Positions 15,018 to 23,849 of a DNA stretch of 25,825 nucleotides are shown in pieces (the stretch's first letter is position 1; each line of letters opens with the position of its first letter). The notes under the pieces were generated by a model. It saw only the letters and a list, made by a program, of their open reading frames with translations. It had not been told where the DNA came from and searched no databases. Origin of the DNA: Candidatus Nanopelagicaceae bacterium (lineage in GTDB: Bacteria > Actinomycetota > Actinomycetes > Nanopelagicales > Nanopelagicaceae); contig CANLFL010000001.1 in the NCBI GenBank assembly GCA_947489825.1, positions 1 to 25,825 of the forward strand. The letters are read 5' to 3'. The position numbers and the translations under genes are program-made.

Positions 15018-18000
15018 TACTCTTTCAACCAATCCTGAATTGGACGAACATCCAAGTCGCCGGCTTGTAAGACTTTGATTCCTTCTACGGCTGCGCTAAA
15101 TCCTGCCGTCGTAGTAATACACGGAATAGATCGTTGGATTGCGGCGGTTCGAATTGCCCATCCATCGGCTCTTGTTCCACGTCCTACAGGGGTATTTATC
15201 ACGAGATCTATCTCTCCCCCATTGAGTAGCTCAACAATCGTTTTCTCTCCGTACGGACCTGAGCCCTCAGAGGCCTTGCGAACCCGTGCAGTCATTACAT
15301 CATGAGAAGCGAGAAAATCTGCAGTACCTGATGTTGCAAAGAGTCTAAAACCTAGTGTGGCGAGTGACTTAGCCGGTGCAAGGCCCGATTCTTTATCCTT
15401 ATCAGCTAATGAGATGAAGACTGATCCCGACTTTGGAAGTGAGCCAAAGGCGCTGATCTGACTCTTGGCATAGCTTGCGCCGAATGTTGAGGAGATCCCC
15501 ATAACTTCACCTGTTGATCGCATCTCAGGTCCGAGAACCGCATCAACTCCTCTGCCATCCATCCGTCTAAATCGATTCCATGGCAGGACCGCTTCCTTAA
15601 CAGAAATTCCTTTAGCAACGCCATCGCCATTTTCAGGGAGTGTGTGATCTAAACGTAATTCGGCAATCGTTGAACCTACGGAGATCCGTGCTGCGGCTTT
15701 AGCAAGCGGTACACCAGTTGCTTTCGAAACAAAAGGCACTGTACGAGAGGCTCGAGGATTGGCTTCTAAGACATAGAGAGTGTCAGCAGCCAAAGCGAAT
15801 TGGATATTGATGAGCCCACGTACGCCAACACCTTGCGCAATTTTCAGAGTTGCTTGGCGAATAAGTACAAGTTGTTCGGGTGAAATCGTCATTGCAGGTA
15901 GTACGCAAGCGCTATCGCCAGAGTGGATTCCCGCCTCTTCAATATGCTCCATCACTCCACCCAAAAATAGCTCTTCACCATCAAAGAGCGCATCTACATC
16001 TATCTCGATTGCGCTATCAAGGAAGCGATCTACTAAGACAGGGTGGTCGGGAGTGATATCTGTTGCGCGTGCGATAAAAGAAGAGAGGGATGCGTCGTCA
16101 TAGACAATCTCCATTCCTCGACCACCAAGTACAAATGATGGACGCACGAGCACTGGATAACCAATGCGATGTGCAATCTCAATCGCCTGCATCTGTGACG
16201 AGGCCATACCAAATTCAGGTGCGGTCAGATTTACCGACGCCAGTACATCTCCAAAGGCGCCACGCTCTTCAGCTAAATTGATTGCTTCAGGGCTTGTACC
16301 AAGGATTGTTACTCCAGCGGCTTTGAGTCCGGCTGCAAGACCCAGCGGAGTCTGTCCGCCTAACTGGGTGATGACGCCAAGAACGGGGCCGGCGACTGTC
16401 TCTGCATGTACGACCTCTAATACATCTTCAAGAGTGAGGGGCTCAAAATAAAGTCGATCACTTGTGTCGTAATCTGTCGACACTGTCTCAGGGTTGCAGT
16501 TAATCATGATTGTTTCAAAGCCGGCTTCATGGAGAGTGAATGATGCGTGAACACATGAATAATCGAATTCAATTCCTTGTCCGATACGATTTGGACCACT
16601 TCCGAGAATGATGACTGCAGGAGCAGTTCTTGGTTTTACTTCACTCTCTTCTTCATAGCTTGAGTAATAGTAGGGAGTAAATGCTTCGAACTCAGCGGCA
16701 CAGGTATCGACTGTTTTATATACAGGTCGGACATTGAGATAGGCACGTATCTTACGAATTTCTTCTTCAGTGCTGCCTCTGAGAATCGCAATCTGACTAT
16801 CTGAAAATCCATGCCCTTTAGCAAAGCGCATCGCTTCCACAGTGAGCTCACCTGGTTGTGCAATCTCGCGCGCCGCGATATTAATTAATTCGATCTGCGT
16901 AAGAAACCAGCGGTCGATCTTCGTCTTTTCATACACTTCTTCGACGCTCCTGCCTGCCCACAGAACCTGCTGTACCTGCTGAAGACGGTACTCAGTTGGA
17001 ATCGATATTTGATCCATCAGTGCGGATATTCGTGAGTCAGAAATTTTTTTAGGAAAGGTAAAGATCGACTCTTTTCTCTCTAAAGAACGCATCGCCTTCA
17101 TCAGTGCTTCTGGAAAGGACCTACCGATAGCCATCGCTTCGCCGACAGACTTCATCGTGGTAGTCAGACGTGGATCTGCATCCTGGAACTTCTCGAAGGC
17201 AAATCTCGGCGCTTTAACAACTACATAATCAAGGGTGGGCTCAAATGAAGCCGGCGTTACTTTGGTGATGTCATTCTGAATCTCATCAAGGGTGTAGCCG
17301 ATCGCAAGTTTTGTTGCAATCTTTGCAATAGGAAAACCAGTTGCCTTTGATGCGAGAGCACTTGAACGCGAAACTCGTGGGTTCATCTCAATAACAATGA
17401 TGCGCCCAGTATCGGGATTGACTGCGAATTGAATATTACAGCCGCCCGTAGCAACGCCGACCTCACGGATAATTTCAATAGAGAGATTACGAAGCTTCTG
17501 AAACTCGACATCGGTTAACGTGAGGGCCGGTGCCACTGTAATTGAGTCACCTGTGTGCACACCCATAGGATCTATATTCTCGATTGAACAGACGATCACA
17601 ACATTGTCGCTGGAATCACGCATGACTTCTAATTCATACTCTTTCCATCCAATGATGGACTCTTCGAGGAGCACCTCAGAAGTCGGGCTATGCCTCAAGC
17701 CTGCACCCGCTATTTGGTGGAGAGACTCCTCATCGAATGCAATTCCCGAACCTAAGCCACCCATGGTGAAAGAAGGCCTAATAACCACTGGATAGTTCAG
17801 TTCCTTGACTGCTTCCAACACTTCATCCATCGCGTGACAGACGACAGACTTTGCAGACTCACCACCAATTTTTTCAACGATCGTTCTAAATATTTCGCGA
17901 TTCTCTCCGCGTTCGATTGCATCAACATCAGCGCCAATCAGACGGACTCCATAACGCTCTAGGGTGCCAGCTTTAAAGAGAGAGATAGCGGCGTTCAACG

Positions 18001-18283
18001 CGGTCTGTCCGCCTAAAGTCGCAAGAACCGCATCAGGTCGTTCTTTTGCAATTATTCGTTCGATAAATTCCTGTGTGATGGGTTCAATATAAGTTGCATC
18101 AGCAAATTCAGGGTCAGTCATAATTGTTGCTGGGTTTGAATTTACAAGAACTACGCGAATACCTTCAGCTCTGAGAACGCGACATGCTTGTGTACCTGAA
18201 TAATCAAATTCACATGCCTGGCCAATAACAATTGGTCCAGAGCCAATGACGAGGACAGACTTAATCGACGCATCGAGAGGCAT
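15017..18283 (-). CDS. carB: Carbamoyl-phosphate synthase, large subunit
   Basis: Makes carbamoyl phosphate from bicarbonate, two ATP and ammonia delivered by CarA, feeding both pyrimidine and arginine synthesis. The 1088-residue length is normal. The protein has two homologous ATP-grasp halves: [20 protein letters not shown] at the start and [19 protein letters not shown] near 560, each followed by NxNPxTxx[10 protein letters not shown], RPSFxxGG and EMNPRxSRSS or EANPRASRT. The C-terminal methylglyoxal-synthase-like domain (about 940-1088) is the allosteric region. The ATG overlaps the carA stop by one base (TAATG). No frameshift is seen. Confidence 0.98.
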   Translation of the reverse strand: MPLDASIKSVLVIGSGPIVIGQACEFDYSGTQACRVLRAEGIRVVLVNSNPATIMTDPEFADATYIEPITQEFIERIIAKERPDAVLATLGGQTALNAAISLFKAGTLERYGVRLIGADVDAIERGENREIFRTIVEKIGGESAKSVVCHAMDEVLEAVKELNYPVVIRPSFTMGGLGSGIAFDEESLHQIAGAGLRHSPTSEVLLEESIIGWKEYELEVMRDSSDNVVIVCSIENIDPMGVHTGDSITVAPALTLTDVEFQKLRNLSIEIIREVGVATGGCNIQFAVNPDTGRIIVIEMNPRVSRSSALASKATGFPIAKIATKLAIGYTLDEIQNDITKVTPASFEPTLDYVVVKAPRFAFEKFQDADPRLTTTMKSVGEAMAIGRSFPEALMKAMRSLERKESIFTFPKKISDSRISALMDQISIPTEYRLQQVQQVLWAGRSVEEVYEKTKIDRWFLTQIELINIAAREIAQPGELTVEAMRFAKGHGFSDSQIAILRGSTEEEIRKIRAYLNVRPVYKTVDTCAAEFEAFTPYYYSSYEEESEVKPRTAPAVIILGSGPNRIGQGIEFDYSCVHASFTLHEAGFETIMINCNPETVSTDYDTSDRLYFEPLTLEDVLEVVHAETVAGPVLGVITQLGGQTPLGLAAGLKAAGVTILGTSPEAINLAEERGAFGDVLASVNLTAPEFGMASSQMQAIEIAHRIGYPVLVRPSFVLGGRGMEIVYDDASLSSFIARATDITPDHPVLVDRFLDSAIEIDVDALFDGEELFLGGVMEHIEEAGIHSGDSACVLPAMTISPEQLVLIRQATLKIAQGVGVRGLINIQFALAADTLYVLEANPRASRTVPFVSKATGVPLAKAAARISVGSTIAELRLDHTLPENGDGVAKGISVKEAVLPWNRFRRMDGRGVDAVLGPEMRSTGEVMGISSTFGASYAKSQISAFGSLPKSGSVFISLADKDKESGLAPAKSLATLGFRLFATSGTADFLASHDVMTARVRKASEGSGPYGEKTIVELLNGGEIDLVINTPVGRGTRADGWAIRTAAIQRSIPCITTTAGFSAAVEGIKVLQAGDLDVRPIQDWLKE

Positions 18284-19410
18284 TAGAGTGCGGCAGCCTT
18301 TCGTGGAAACTTCTCCATGATCGATACAAATTGATCAAAGAGATAAGCCGCATCGTGCGGACCTGCAGCAGCTTCTGGATGGTACTGAACGCTAAATGCC
18401 CCACGCTCAAGAAGTTCGAGGCCTTCTACAACATCATCATTGAGGCAGACATGAGTCACGCGTCCCGGCCCAAAGACGGTTGAGAATTGCCCATCTGTCG
18501 GGGCTTGAATCGCAAAGCCGTGGTTGTGAGATGTAATCTCTACTTTGCCATTTCGCTTATCGATAACAGGTTGATTAATTCCGCGATGTCCGAATTGCAA
18601 TTTATAGGTTTCAAAACCAAGGGCTCTTCCGAGAATCTGATGGCCAAAACAAATACCGAAGAGTGGAATCTCCTCCGTAAGAAGCTCGCGAACAAGGCTC
18701 ACCGTTTCGGTCATTGTTGCTGGATCGCCAGGGCCATTCGAGAGAAAGACTCCATCCGGGTTGAGAGCCATAATCTCGGAAAATGTTGAGTTGTAGGGAA
18801 CTACGTGAGTCTGGATTCCTCGCTCAGCCATTGCACGAGGTGTCGCACCCTTAATACCTAGGTCTACGGCAACCACTGTAAATTTCTTCTCGCCCTTCGC
18901 CGCGATCGTGTAGCTCTCAGGAGTAGAGACATCTGAGCTGAGGAATGAACCGACCATCTGGCCACTCTTGCGAACTTCAACCACCATCTCTTCACGAGAG
19001 AGCTCGAGATCAGAATATATTCCAACCCGCATGGCTCCACGGTCACGTAAATGTCGAGTCAAAGCTCGGGTATCAATTCCAGAAATTCCAACAATATTCT
19101 GCTCGACGAGGACATCAACAAGGTCGACTTCGCTCCGCCAATTACTTGTTATCGGTGAAGGATTTCTAACCACAAATCCTGCGACCCAAATCTTTGAACT
19201 CTCATTATCGTAGGCATTCATTCCAGTATTTCCAATATGGGGAGCTGTCATGACTACAACTTGGCGATGATAGGAAGGATCGGTCAGCGTCTCCTGATAT
19301 CCGGTCATTCCTGTTTGAAAGACAGCTTCACCAAATGTGCGACCAGTGGCTCCCCAACTCTTGCCTTCAAAGACACGACCATCATCGAGAACGAGAAATG
19401 CTTTACTCAT
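18283..19410 (-). CDS. carA: Carbamoyl-phosphate synthase, small (glutaminase) subunit
   Basis: Hydrolyses glutamine and channels ammonia to CarB. The 375-residue protein has the CPSase small-chain N-terminal domain ([20 protein letters not shown]) and a class I glutamine amidotransferase domain with NGPGDP, nucleophile elbow GICFGHQ, and YHPEA with the His-Glu of the triad. The ATG overlaps the pyrC stop as ATGA and the TAA overlaps the carB start, so all three are coupled. In actinobacteria this pair commonly lies inside the pyr operon. Confidence 0.97.
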   Translation of the reverse strand: MSKAFLVLDDGRVFEGKSWGATGRTFGEAVFQTGMTGYQETLTDPSYHRQVVVMTAPHIGNTGMNAYDNESSKIWVAGFVVRNPSPITSNWRSEVDLVDVLVEQNIVGISGIDTRALTRHLRDRGAMRVGIYSDLELSREEMVVEVRKSGQMVGSFLSSDVSTPESYTIAAKGEKKFTVVAVDLGIKGATPRAMAERGIQTHVVPYNSTFSEIMALNPDGVFLSNGPGDPATMTETVSLVRELLTEEIPLFGICFGHQILGRALGFETYKLQFGHRGINQPVIDKRNGKVEITSHNHGFAIQAPTDGQFSTVFGPGRVTHVCLNDDVVEGLELLERGAFSVQYHPEAAAGPHDAAYLFDQFVSIMEKFPRKAAAL

Positions 19411-20705
19411 GCATTGTTGCCTTGTTGATAAACGGCCTGACCATGAAAGAAGGTGGCAACAACACGGGCCGAGAATTCCATTCCATGAAACGGAGTATTG
19501 CGTGACTTCGATTGCAATTGATCACGATCCACGCGATACGAAGCTTTGGGATTAATCACAGTCAGATGCGCAGGGGCACCTACTGCTATTTCACGCCCAT
19601 GATCGACATAACCTGCAATACGCGCAGGTGCCACACTCATGCGATTCTGAACCGCAGCCCAATCCATAAGGCCAGATTCGACCATAGTGGCGGCAACGAT
19701 CGAAAGCGCATGCTCAAGGCCGAGCATTCCAAAGGCTGCCTCTTGCCACTCACACTCTTTGCTTTCACCAGGATGTGGAGCGTGATCAGTAGCAACAATA
19801 TCGATTGTGCCATCTGCTAAACCGTGGCGGAGCGCCATCACATCACTCTCTGTGCGAAGCGGAGGATTCACTTTGAAGATTGGGTCGTAACTTCTAGCAC
19901 TCTCATCAGTAAGCAATAAGTGATGTGGAGTTACCTCGGCGGTGACATCAATTCCTCGCGCTTTCGCCCAACGAATAATTTCTACGCCTCCTGCGGTAGT
20001 CAGATGGCAGATATGTAAACGTGAACCCACATGTTCTGCCAGGAGGACGTCGCGAGCGATAATTGCTTCTTCAGCAACTGCTGGCCATCCTTTAAGTCCA
20101 AGGGTTGCGCTGACTATTCCCTCATTCATTTGAGACCCTGAAGTAAGAGCAGGCTCTTGCGCGTGCTGGGCAATGACTCCCCCGAACTTCTTTACATATT
20201 CAAGTGCACGACGCATCACAAGCGGATCGCTCACACAATTGCCATCATCACTAAATACACGAACCTGAGCGACCGAATCGGCCATTGCGCCAATCTCTGC
20301 TAATACTTTTCCTTCAATACCTTGAGTTACCGCTCCGATAGGAAATACATCTAGGAGACCAGCACTCTTGCCCAGTCGATAGACCTGCTCAACAACCCCT
20401 GCGTTATCTGCAACTGGAGAGGTGTTGGCCATTGCAGAGAGTGCAACGTATCCACCTTTGACGCCTGCGCGGGAACCCGATAGAACAGTCTCTGAATCTT
20501 CCTTACCCGGCTCGCGAAGATGAGTGTGAAGGTCTACTAAACCTGACATAACGATCATTGATGTTGCATCAAAAACTTTCGCATTATTATCGTTCAATGA
20601 AGGAGCGACTGCCTGTATCAATCCATCTTCGATTAGTACATCACAGACTCGGCCATCAGCCAACGTTCCATTCTTGATGAGAGTTTTCTTTGTATCAGTA
20701 GTCAC
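19407..20705 (-). CDS. pyrC: Dihydroorotase, class I
   Basis: Third step of pyrimidine synthesis: cyclises carbamoyl-aspartate to dihydroorotate. The 432-residue amidohydrolase has the metal motif LHTHLREPG (His60, His62), AQHAQE, EVTPHHLLL, FKVNPPLR and ATDHAPH in the expected order for the class I enzyme. The GTG start overlaps the pyrB stop by one base (TAGTG). Adjacent pyrB and pyrC are usual, and in some bacteria the two enzymes form a complex; nothing here shows whether that holds. Confidence 0.96.
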   Translation of the reverse strand: MTTDTKKTLIKNGTLADGRVCDVLIEDGLIQAVAPSLNDNNAKVFDATSMIVMSGLVDLHTHLREPGKEDSETVLSGSRAGVKGGYVALSAMANTSPVADNAGVVEQVYRLGKSAGLLDVFPIGAVTQGIEGKVLAEIGAMADSVAQVRVFSDDGNCVSDPLVMRRALEYVKKFGGVIAQHAQEPALTSGSQMNEGIVSATLGLKGWPAVAEEAIIARDVLLAEHVGSRLHICHLTTAGGVEIIRWAKARGIDVTAEVTPHHLLLTDESARSYDPIFKVNPPLRTESDVMALRHGLADGTIDIVATDHAPHPGESKECEWQEAAFGMLGLEHALSIVAATMVESGLMDWAAVQNRMSVAPARIAGYVDHGREIAVGAPAHLTVINPKASYRVDRDQLQSKSRNTPFHGMEFSARVVATFFHGQAVYQQGNNA

Positions 20706-21652
20706 TACAAGCCCGCCTCAATCGAAGTATCGCCAGCTAAGAGAAGATAAAGAATCGCCATGCGCACACTGACACCATTTGCGACCTGTTCGACGATGAC
20801 AGAGCGTGCACTATCTGCACTCTCTGCAGTGATCTCCAAACCACGGTTCATGGGACCTGGATGCATAACGATTGCACCTGGATGCAGTGCGTTTAGACGG
20901 TCCGTATTGAGTCCAAAGTAGCGTGAATACTCACGAGCATTAGGGAAGAAGAGTTCGCCCATTCGCTCTTGCTGTACACGTAACATCATCACTGCATCTA
21001 GCGAATCAAGAACCTGATCGAAATCATAGGAAACAGCGACAGGCCAACTCTCTACACCTACGGGCAGAAGTGTGGGAGGCGCTACTAACGTGACATGTGC
21101 ACCAAGCTTGGTCAGTAACAATACATTTGATCGCGCGACCCGCGAATGGAGCACATCGCCAACAATTGCTACGCGCAATCCTTGGAGATCCTCACGTCCT
21201 TGCGACAAGTGCTTACGAATAGTGAATGCGTCGAGAAGAGCTTGGCTTGGATGTTCGTGAGTGCCATCTCCCGCATTAATCACTGCCCCTGACATCCACT
21301 CACACGCTGCAAGTCGAGCAGGAGCACCAGATGCTCCATGTCGGATGATTACGGCATCAGCTCCCATGGCTTGCAAAGTCTGCGCAGTATCTTTCAGTGA
21401 TTCACCTTTACTAACACTTGATCCCTTGGCAGAGAAGTTAATGACATCTGCCGAGAGTCTCTTTGCCGCTGCTTCAAAAGAGATTCGAGTGCGGGTTGAA
21501 TCTTCGGCAAAGAGATTAACGATAGTGCGGCCACGAAGAGTCGGAAGCTTCTTCATTGGAGTATCGCTGACTCTGGCCAATTCGGCGGCTGTATCTAAAA
21601 TCTTGATTGCATCGCCTCGACTGATGTCAGCGATTGAGAGTAGGTGCTTCAT
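20705..21652 (-). CDS. pyrB: Aspartate carbamoyltransferase, catalytic chain
   Basis: Committed step of pyrimidine synthesis: joins carbamoyl phosphate and aspartate. The 315-residue protein has the carbamoyl-phosphate site EDSTRTR (50-56), the SSVSKGES loop (78-85), [10 protein letters not shown] and [13 protein letters not shown]. There is no pyrI regulatory chain nearby, so control is probably through PyrR. The ATG overlaps the pyrR stop as ATGA. Confidence 0.97.
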   Translation of the reverse strand: MKHLLSIADISRGDAIKILDTAAELARVSDTPMKKLPTLRGRTIVNLFAEDSTRTRISFEAAAKRLSADVINFSAKGSSVSKGESLKDTAQTLQAMGADAVIIRHGASGAPARLAACEWMSGAVINAGDGTHEHPSQALLDAFTIRKHLSQGREDLQGLRVAIVGDVLHSRVARSNVLLLTKLGAHVTLVAPPTLLPVGVESWPVAVSYDFDQVLDSLDAVMMLRVQQERMGELFFPNAREYSRYFGLNTDRLNALHPGAIVMHPGPMNRGLEITAESADSARSVIVEQVANGVSVRMAILYLLLAGDTSIEAGL

Positions 21653-22185
21653 TCTCCGCCTCCATCTGAGACTAGAACGTCATCGACTCCATCAAGCTCA
21701 GTGAGCAAAACTTTGACTGATTGCGAGGTGGAGGTAGGAATATTCTTACCAACAAAATCTGCTCGTATCGGAAGTTCACGATGGCCTCTGTCTATAAGGA
21801 CGGCAAGTTGCACTCGTGCCGGTCGTCCGATGTCACCGAGAGCATCCAGCGCTGCTCGAATTGTTCTGCCAGAGTAGAGAACATCGTCGACAAGTATCAC
21901 TGTTCGGTTTTCGATCCCGAGGGCGGGGATACTCGTGGGCATAAGTGCTCGTGGCGCTTTGAGGCGAAGGTCATCGCGAAAGAGTGTTGTATCCAATGTT
22001 CCTACCTGTATTGGGGATCCTTCGATTTTTTCAATCAACTGAGCCAGACGTAGGGCCAGGTGTGCGCCGCGTGTGGGGATTCCCAACAATGTAATTGACG
22101 ACGCCCCATTGTTGCGTTCACAAATTTCATGGGCTATACGAGAAAGGGCGCGAGAGATATCTGGCGCAGACAGAACAGAACTCAT
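21649..22185 (-). CDS. pyrR: Bifunctional PyrR: pyr operon regulator and uracil phosphoribosyltransferase
   Basis: Senses UMP/UTP and PRPP and binds pyr leader RNA; most members also have weak uracil phosphoribosyltransferase activity. The 178-residue type I PRTase fold has the PRPP loop [13 protein letters not shown] (96-108), [10 protein letters not shown], and the flexible TTLFRDD loop. It leads the pyr operon. A PyrR-binding-type hairpin lies directly upstream, next to AAGGAG 6 nt before the ATG, so the protein probably represses its own and the operon's translation. Confidence 0.96.
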   Translation of the reverse strand: MSSVLSAPDISRALSRIAHEICERNNGASSITLLGIPTRGAHLALRLAQLIEKIEGSPIQVGTLDTTLFRDDLRLKAPRALMPTSIPALGIENRTVILVDDVLYSGRTIRAALDALGDIGRPARVQLAVLIDRGHRELPIRADFVGKNIPTSTSQSVKVLLTELDGVDDVLVSDGGGE

Positions 22186-22191
22186 TTAAAT

Positions 22192-22217
22192 CTCCTTCCC
22201 CGCCTCTCAGGACGGGT
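22192..22217 (-). promoter_or_regulatory. PyrR-binding RNA hairpin abutting the pyrR ribosome binding site
   Basis: On the RNA, CCCG (22216-22213) pairs with CGGG (22202-22199), enclosing UCCUGAGAGG (22212-22203), where CC pairs with GG around the loop UGAGA. UCC-N-GAGAGG is the conserved core of PyrR-binding loops in bacterial pyr leaders. The Shine-Dalgarno AAGGAG (22197-22192) follows within 2 nt, leaving no room for a terminator. This fits PyrR-controlled translation initiation as described for mycobacteria, not Bacillus-style attenuation. Confidence 0.75.
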
Positions 22218-22235
22218 CTTAAAGGATGCGGCGAA

Positions 22236-22241
22236 AGGATA
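22236..22241 (-). promoter_or_regulatory. Candidate -10 element (TATCCT) of the pyr operon
   Basis: TATCCT (TANNNT) would start transcription near 22227-22229, giving a leader of about 43 nt that contains the whole PyrR-binding hairpin. A weak TTCACA lies 19 bp upstream, and a perfect inverted repeat (22246-22262) fills the spacer. No experimental evidence is available from sequence alone. Confidence 0.4.
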
Positions 22242-22245
22242 CCAC

Positions 22246-22262
22246 CAGAGTCCCGAACTCTG
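22246..22262. repeat. Perfect 6-bp inverted repeat in the bldD-pyrR intergenic region
   Basis: CAGAGT and ACTCTG are separated by CCCGA. The repeat lies between the presumed -35 and -10 of the pyr promoter and about 48 bp upstream of the bldD start, a natural place for an operator. One arm reads ACTCTGTG, which agrees with the ACnC(A/T)GnG core of the Streptomyces BldD box but not with its flanking T and A positions. Confidence 0.4.
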
Positions 22263-22296
22263 TGAATATCTCCGTCGTTGAGCGAGTCATCCTCTC

Positions 22297-22302
22297 TACC
22301 CT
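22297..22302 (+). promoter_or_regulatory. Candidate -10 element (TACCCT) for bldD
   Basis: TACCCT (TANNNT) ends 7 nt before the ATG at 22310. No Shine-Dalgarno sequence precedes that ATG, so a leaderless start is plausible, though the spacing is one base longer than at the other sites. Confidence 0.35.
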
Positions 22303-22309
22303 GCACCTC

Positions 22310-22807
22310 ATGCTTACTCACGAGATACGAGAGATTCAAATGCGAATACGTGCGGCTAGGTTAGCCCTCGGGTGGAGTTTGGCCGATTTCGAACTCCACT
22401 CCGCTGGTGCAATCACCGCTGTTGCTATGGGTTCTTATGAGAGGGGCACACGAACTCTCTCCATCACGAAGTTGCTAAAAATCTGTGACATCTTTCAGAT
22501 CTCACTCATCCACATTTTGGCACCAACGCAAGAGTTAACTGTCGCCGATTCACTTGGCAGACATATTTATGATCTTCGCGCTCTTCAAGGGCTACCCCTT
22601 AGCGCTGAAAAAACACATCTGCTCGCATATATCCACCAAATCATTAGAGAACGTGGTGATTGGAAAGGCGCAGTGGTCTCACTACGTGCAACTGATATCC
22701 AAAACCTAGGACTGATCTTCTCGTCAAGCCAGGAGATTGAGAACCATAACTATCAGGGGTGGTTGGTAGCGCAAGGAATATCTCTGCAGAAAAGACTAGA
22801 GAGATAA
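22310..22807 (+). CDS. bldD: BldD-family transcriptional regulator with intact c-di-GMP motif
   Basis: A homologue of Streptomyces BldD, the master developmental repressor that dimerises through a c-di-GMP tetramer. The N-terminal helix-turn-helix (about 10-66) has MRIRAARLALGWSL and VAMGSYERGTRTLSI, close to BldD. In the C-terminal domain, RGD (115-117) plus eight residues plus RATD (126-129) is a complete RXD-X8-RXXD ligand signature, offset by one residue from S. coelicolor BldD as I recall it. I start at the ATG at 22310 (165 residues; BldD has 167). A longer reading from 22226 would add 28 residues with no counterpart and run through the pyr promoter. Its position between pyrR and nusB matches Streptomyces. 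It overlaps nusB tail to tail by 12 bp. Confidence 0.88.
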   Translation: MLTHEIREIQMRIRAARLALGWSLADFELHSAGAITAVAMGSYERGTRTLSITKLLKICDIFQISLIHILAPTQELTVADSLGRHIYDLRALQGLPLSAEKTHLLAYIHQIIRERGDWKGAVVSLRATDIQNLGLIFSSSQEIENHNYQGWLVAQGISLQKRLER

Positions 22808-23218
22808 GCTCGATTTAATCGAAGCGATTCTACCCAGCACTCCATGTATGTACCCTGCGGAGTCATCGGTACTTAAATCCTTTGCAAGGCTAAGCGCCTC
22901 ATCAATAACAATTGCATCATCCAAATCTGTCGCCCAGAGAATCTCGTAAATTCCTAAACGCAGAATATTGCGATCCACCGTCGGTAGACGATCCATATCC
23001 CAACCTTGTGCGTACGTTGTAATCAATTCATCGATCTTGCGCTTATGAGTGTAAATACCCTCAATCAGTGATTTCGTATATTCACGTATAGGGCGGGCAT
23101 CTGGTCCCTCTTCTGCAACATTGCGCGAAGCGAGAAGTACCAAGAGATCACTGCTTCGAATATCAGATTCGTAGAGAAGGTCTAAGGTCTGTTTTCGAGC
23201 TTTACTGCGGGCAGACAC
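22796..23218 (-). CDS. nusB: Transcription antitermination factor NusB
   Basis: With NusE, binds boxA of rRNA operons to prevent early termination and aid rRNA maturation. The 140-residue all-helical protein has the family pattern MSARSKARKQTLDLLYESD at the N-terminus, DRLPTVDRNILRLGIYEIL in the middle, and VIDEALSLAKDLSTDDSAGYIHGVLGRI at the end. The GTG start overlaps the efp stop by one base (TAGTG), so it is coupled to efp. Its 3' end overlaps the convergent bldD by 12 bp. Confidence 0.95.
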   Translation of the reverse strand: MSARSKARKQTLDLLYESDIRSSDLLVLLASRNVAEEGPDARPIREYTKSLIEGIYTHKRKIDELITTYAQGWDMDRLPTVDRNILRLGIYEILWATDLDDAIVIDEALSLAKDLSTDDSAGYIHGVLGRIASIKSSLSL

Positions 23219-23778
23219 TAGTTTGCGCGACCTTGATACGATCCATCGCGAGTGTCAACAAGAATCTTCTCATCTTGCTTAATGAAGAGAGGCACTTGAA
23301 CTTCAATACCTGTCTCTACTGTGGCTGGCTTTGTTCCACCAGATGATCGATCGCCTTGCAGACCTGGCTCTGTGTATGTGACCATTAGTTCAACCGAAGC
23401 CGGCAGCTCAATGTAGAGAGGATTGTCATCATGAATTGCAACGATGGCTTCTGTATTTTCCAGCATATAGTTTGAGGCTTCCCCCACAGTTGCTGCAGAG
23501 ATTGTCATCTGATCAAAGTTTTTGTTATCCATGAAAACGAAATCATCGCCCTCTTTGTAAAGAAAGTTCATTTCGCGCTTCTCTAGAATTGCAATCTCAA
23601 CTTTAACTCCAGCGTTATACGTCTTATCGACAACTTTGCCGGTCATCACCTGCTTGAGTTTGGTACGAACGAATGCTGGGCCTTTACCTGGCTTCACATG
23701 CTGAAATTCAACAACAGTCCATAGCTGCCCTTCGATGTCGAGGGTCATGCCATTCTTAAGATCATTTGTTGTTGCCAC
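23218..23778 (-). CDS. efp: Elongation factor P
   Basis: Relieves ribosomes stalled at polyproline. Three-domain protein of 186 residues: an N-terminal KOW-like domain with TTNDLKNGM and [17 protein letters not shown], then two OB-like domains ending in [26 protein letters not shown]. The tip loop is PGKGP with Lys32; this palindromic form is reported for an actinobacterial EF-P subfamily that works without lysine modification. I use the GTG at 23778, because homologues begin with ATTNDLK and GGAG lies 7 nt upstream; the ATG at 23796 would add six unconserved residues. A 71-bp gap separates it from aroQ, enough for its own promoter. Confidence 0.96.
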   Translation of the reverse strand: MATTNDLKNGMTLDIEGQLWTVVEFQHVKPGKGPAFVRTKLKQVMTGKVVDKTYNAGVKVEIAILEKREMNFLYKEGDDFVFMDNKNFDQMTISAATVGEASNYMLENTEAIVAIHDDNPLYIELPASVELMVTYTEPGLQGDRSSGGTKPATVETGIEVQVPLFIKQDEKILVDTRDGSYQGRAN

Positions 23779-23831
23779 GGTAATGCTCCAGTTCATTGCA
23801 ACGGCAATCTGCCATCTGCTTCAAGAGTGGA

Positions 23832-23837
23832 AGTTTA
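23832..23837 (-). promoter_or_regulatory. Possible -10 element (TAAACT) for efp-nusB
   Basis: TAAACT lies in the 71-bp gap between aroQ and efp and fits TANNNT. It would give a 5' leader of roughly 45-50 nt with GGAG before the efp start. No good -35 is visible and the distance is not diagnostic, so this is only a candidate. Confidence 0.25.
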
Positions 23838-23849
23838 CCTCATCAAAGA

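Noticed and set aside
21261..21704. A 147-codon open frame on the plus strand opposite pyrB.
   Set aside because: It is antisense to a fully conserved pyrB, has no recognisable domain, and is explained by codon bias of the opposite strand.
22226..22309. A 28-residue N-terminal extension of BldD from an upstream ATG.
   Set aside because: It has no counterpart in BldD, runs through the likely pyr promoter and palindrome, and the ATG at 22310 gives the family's normal length.
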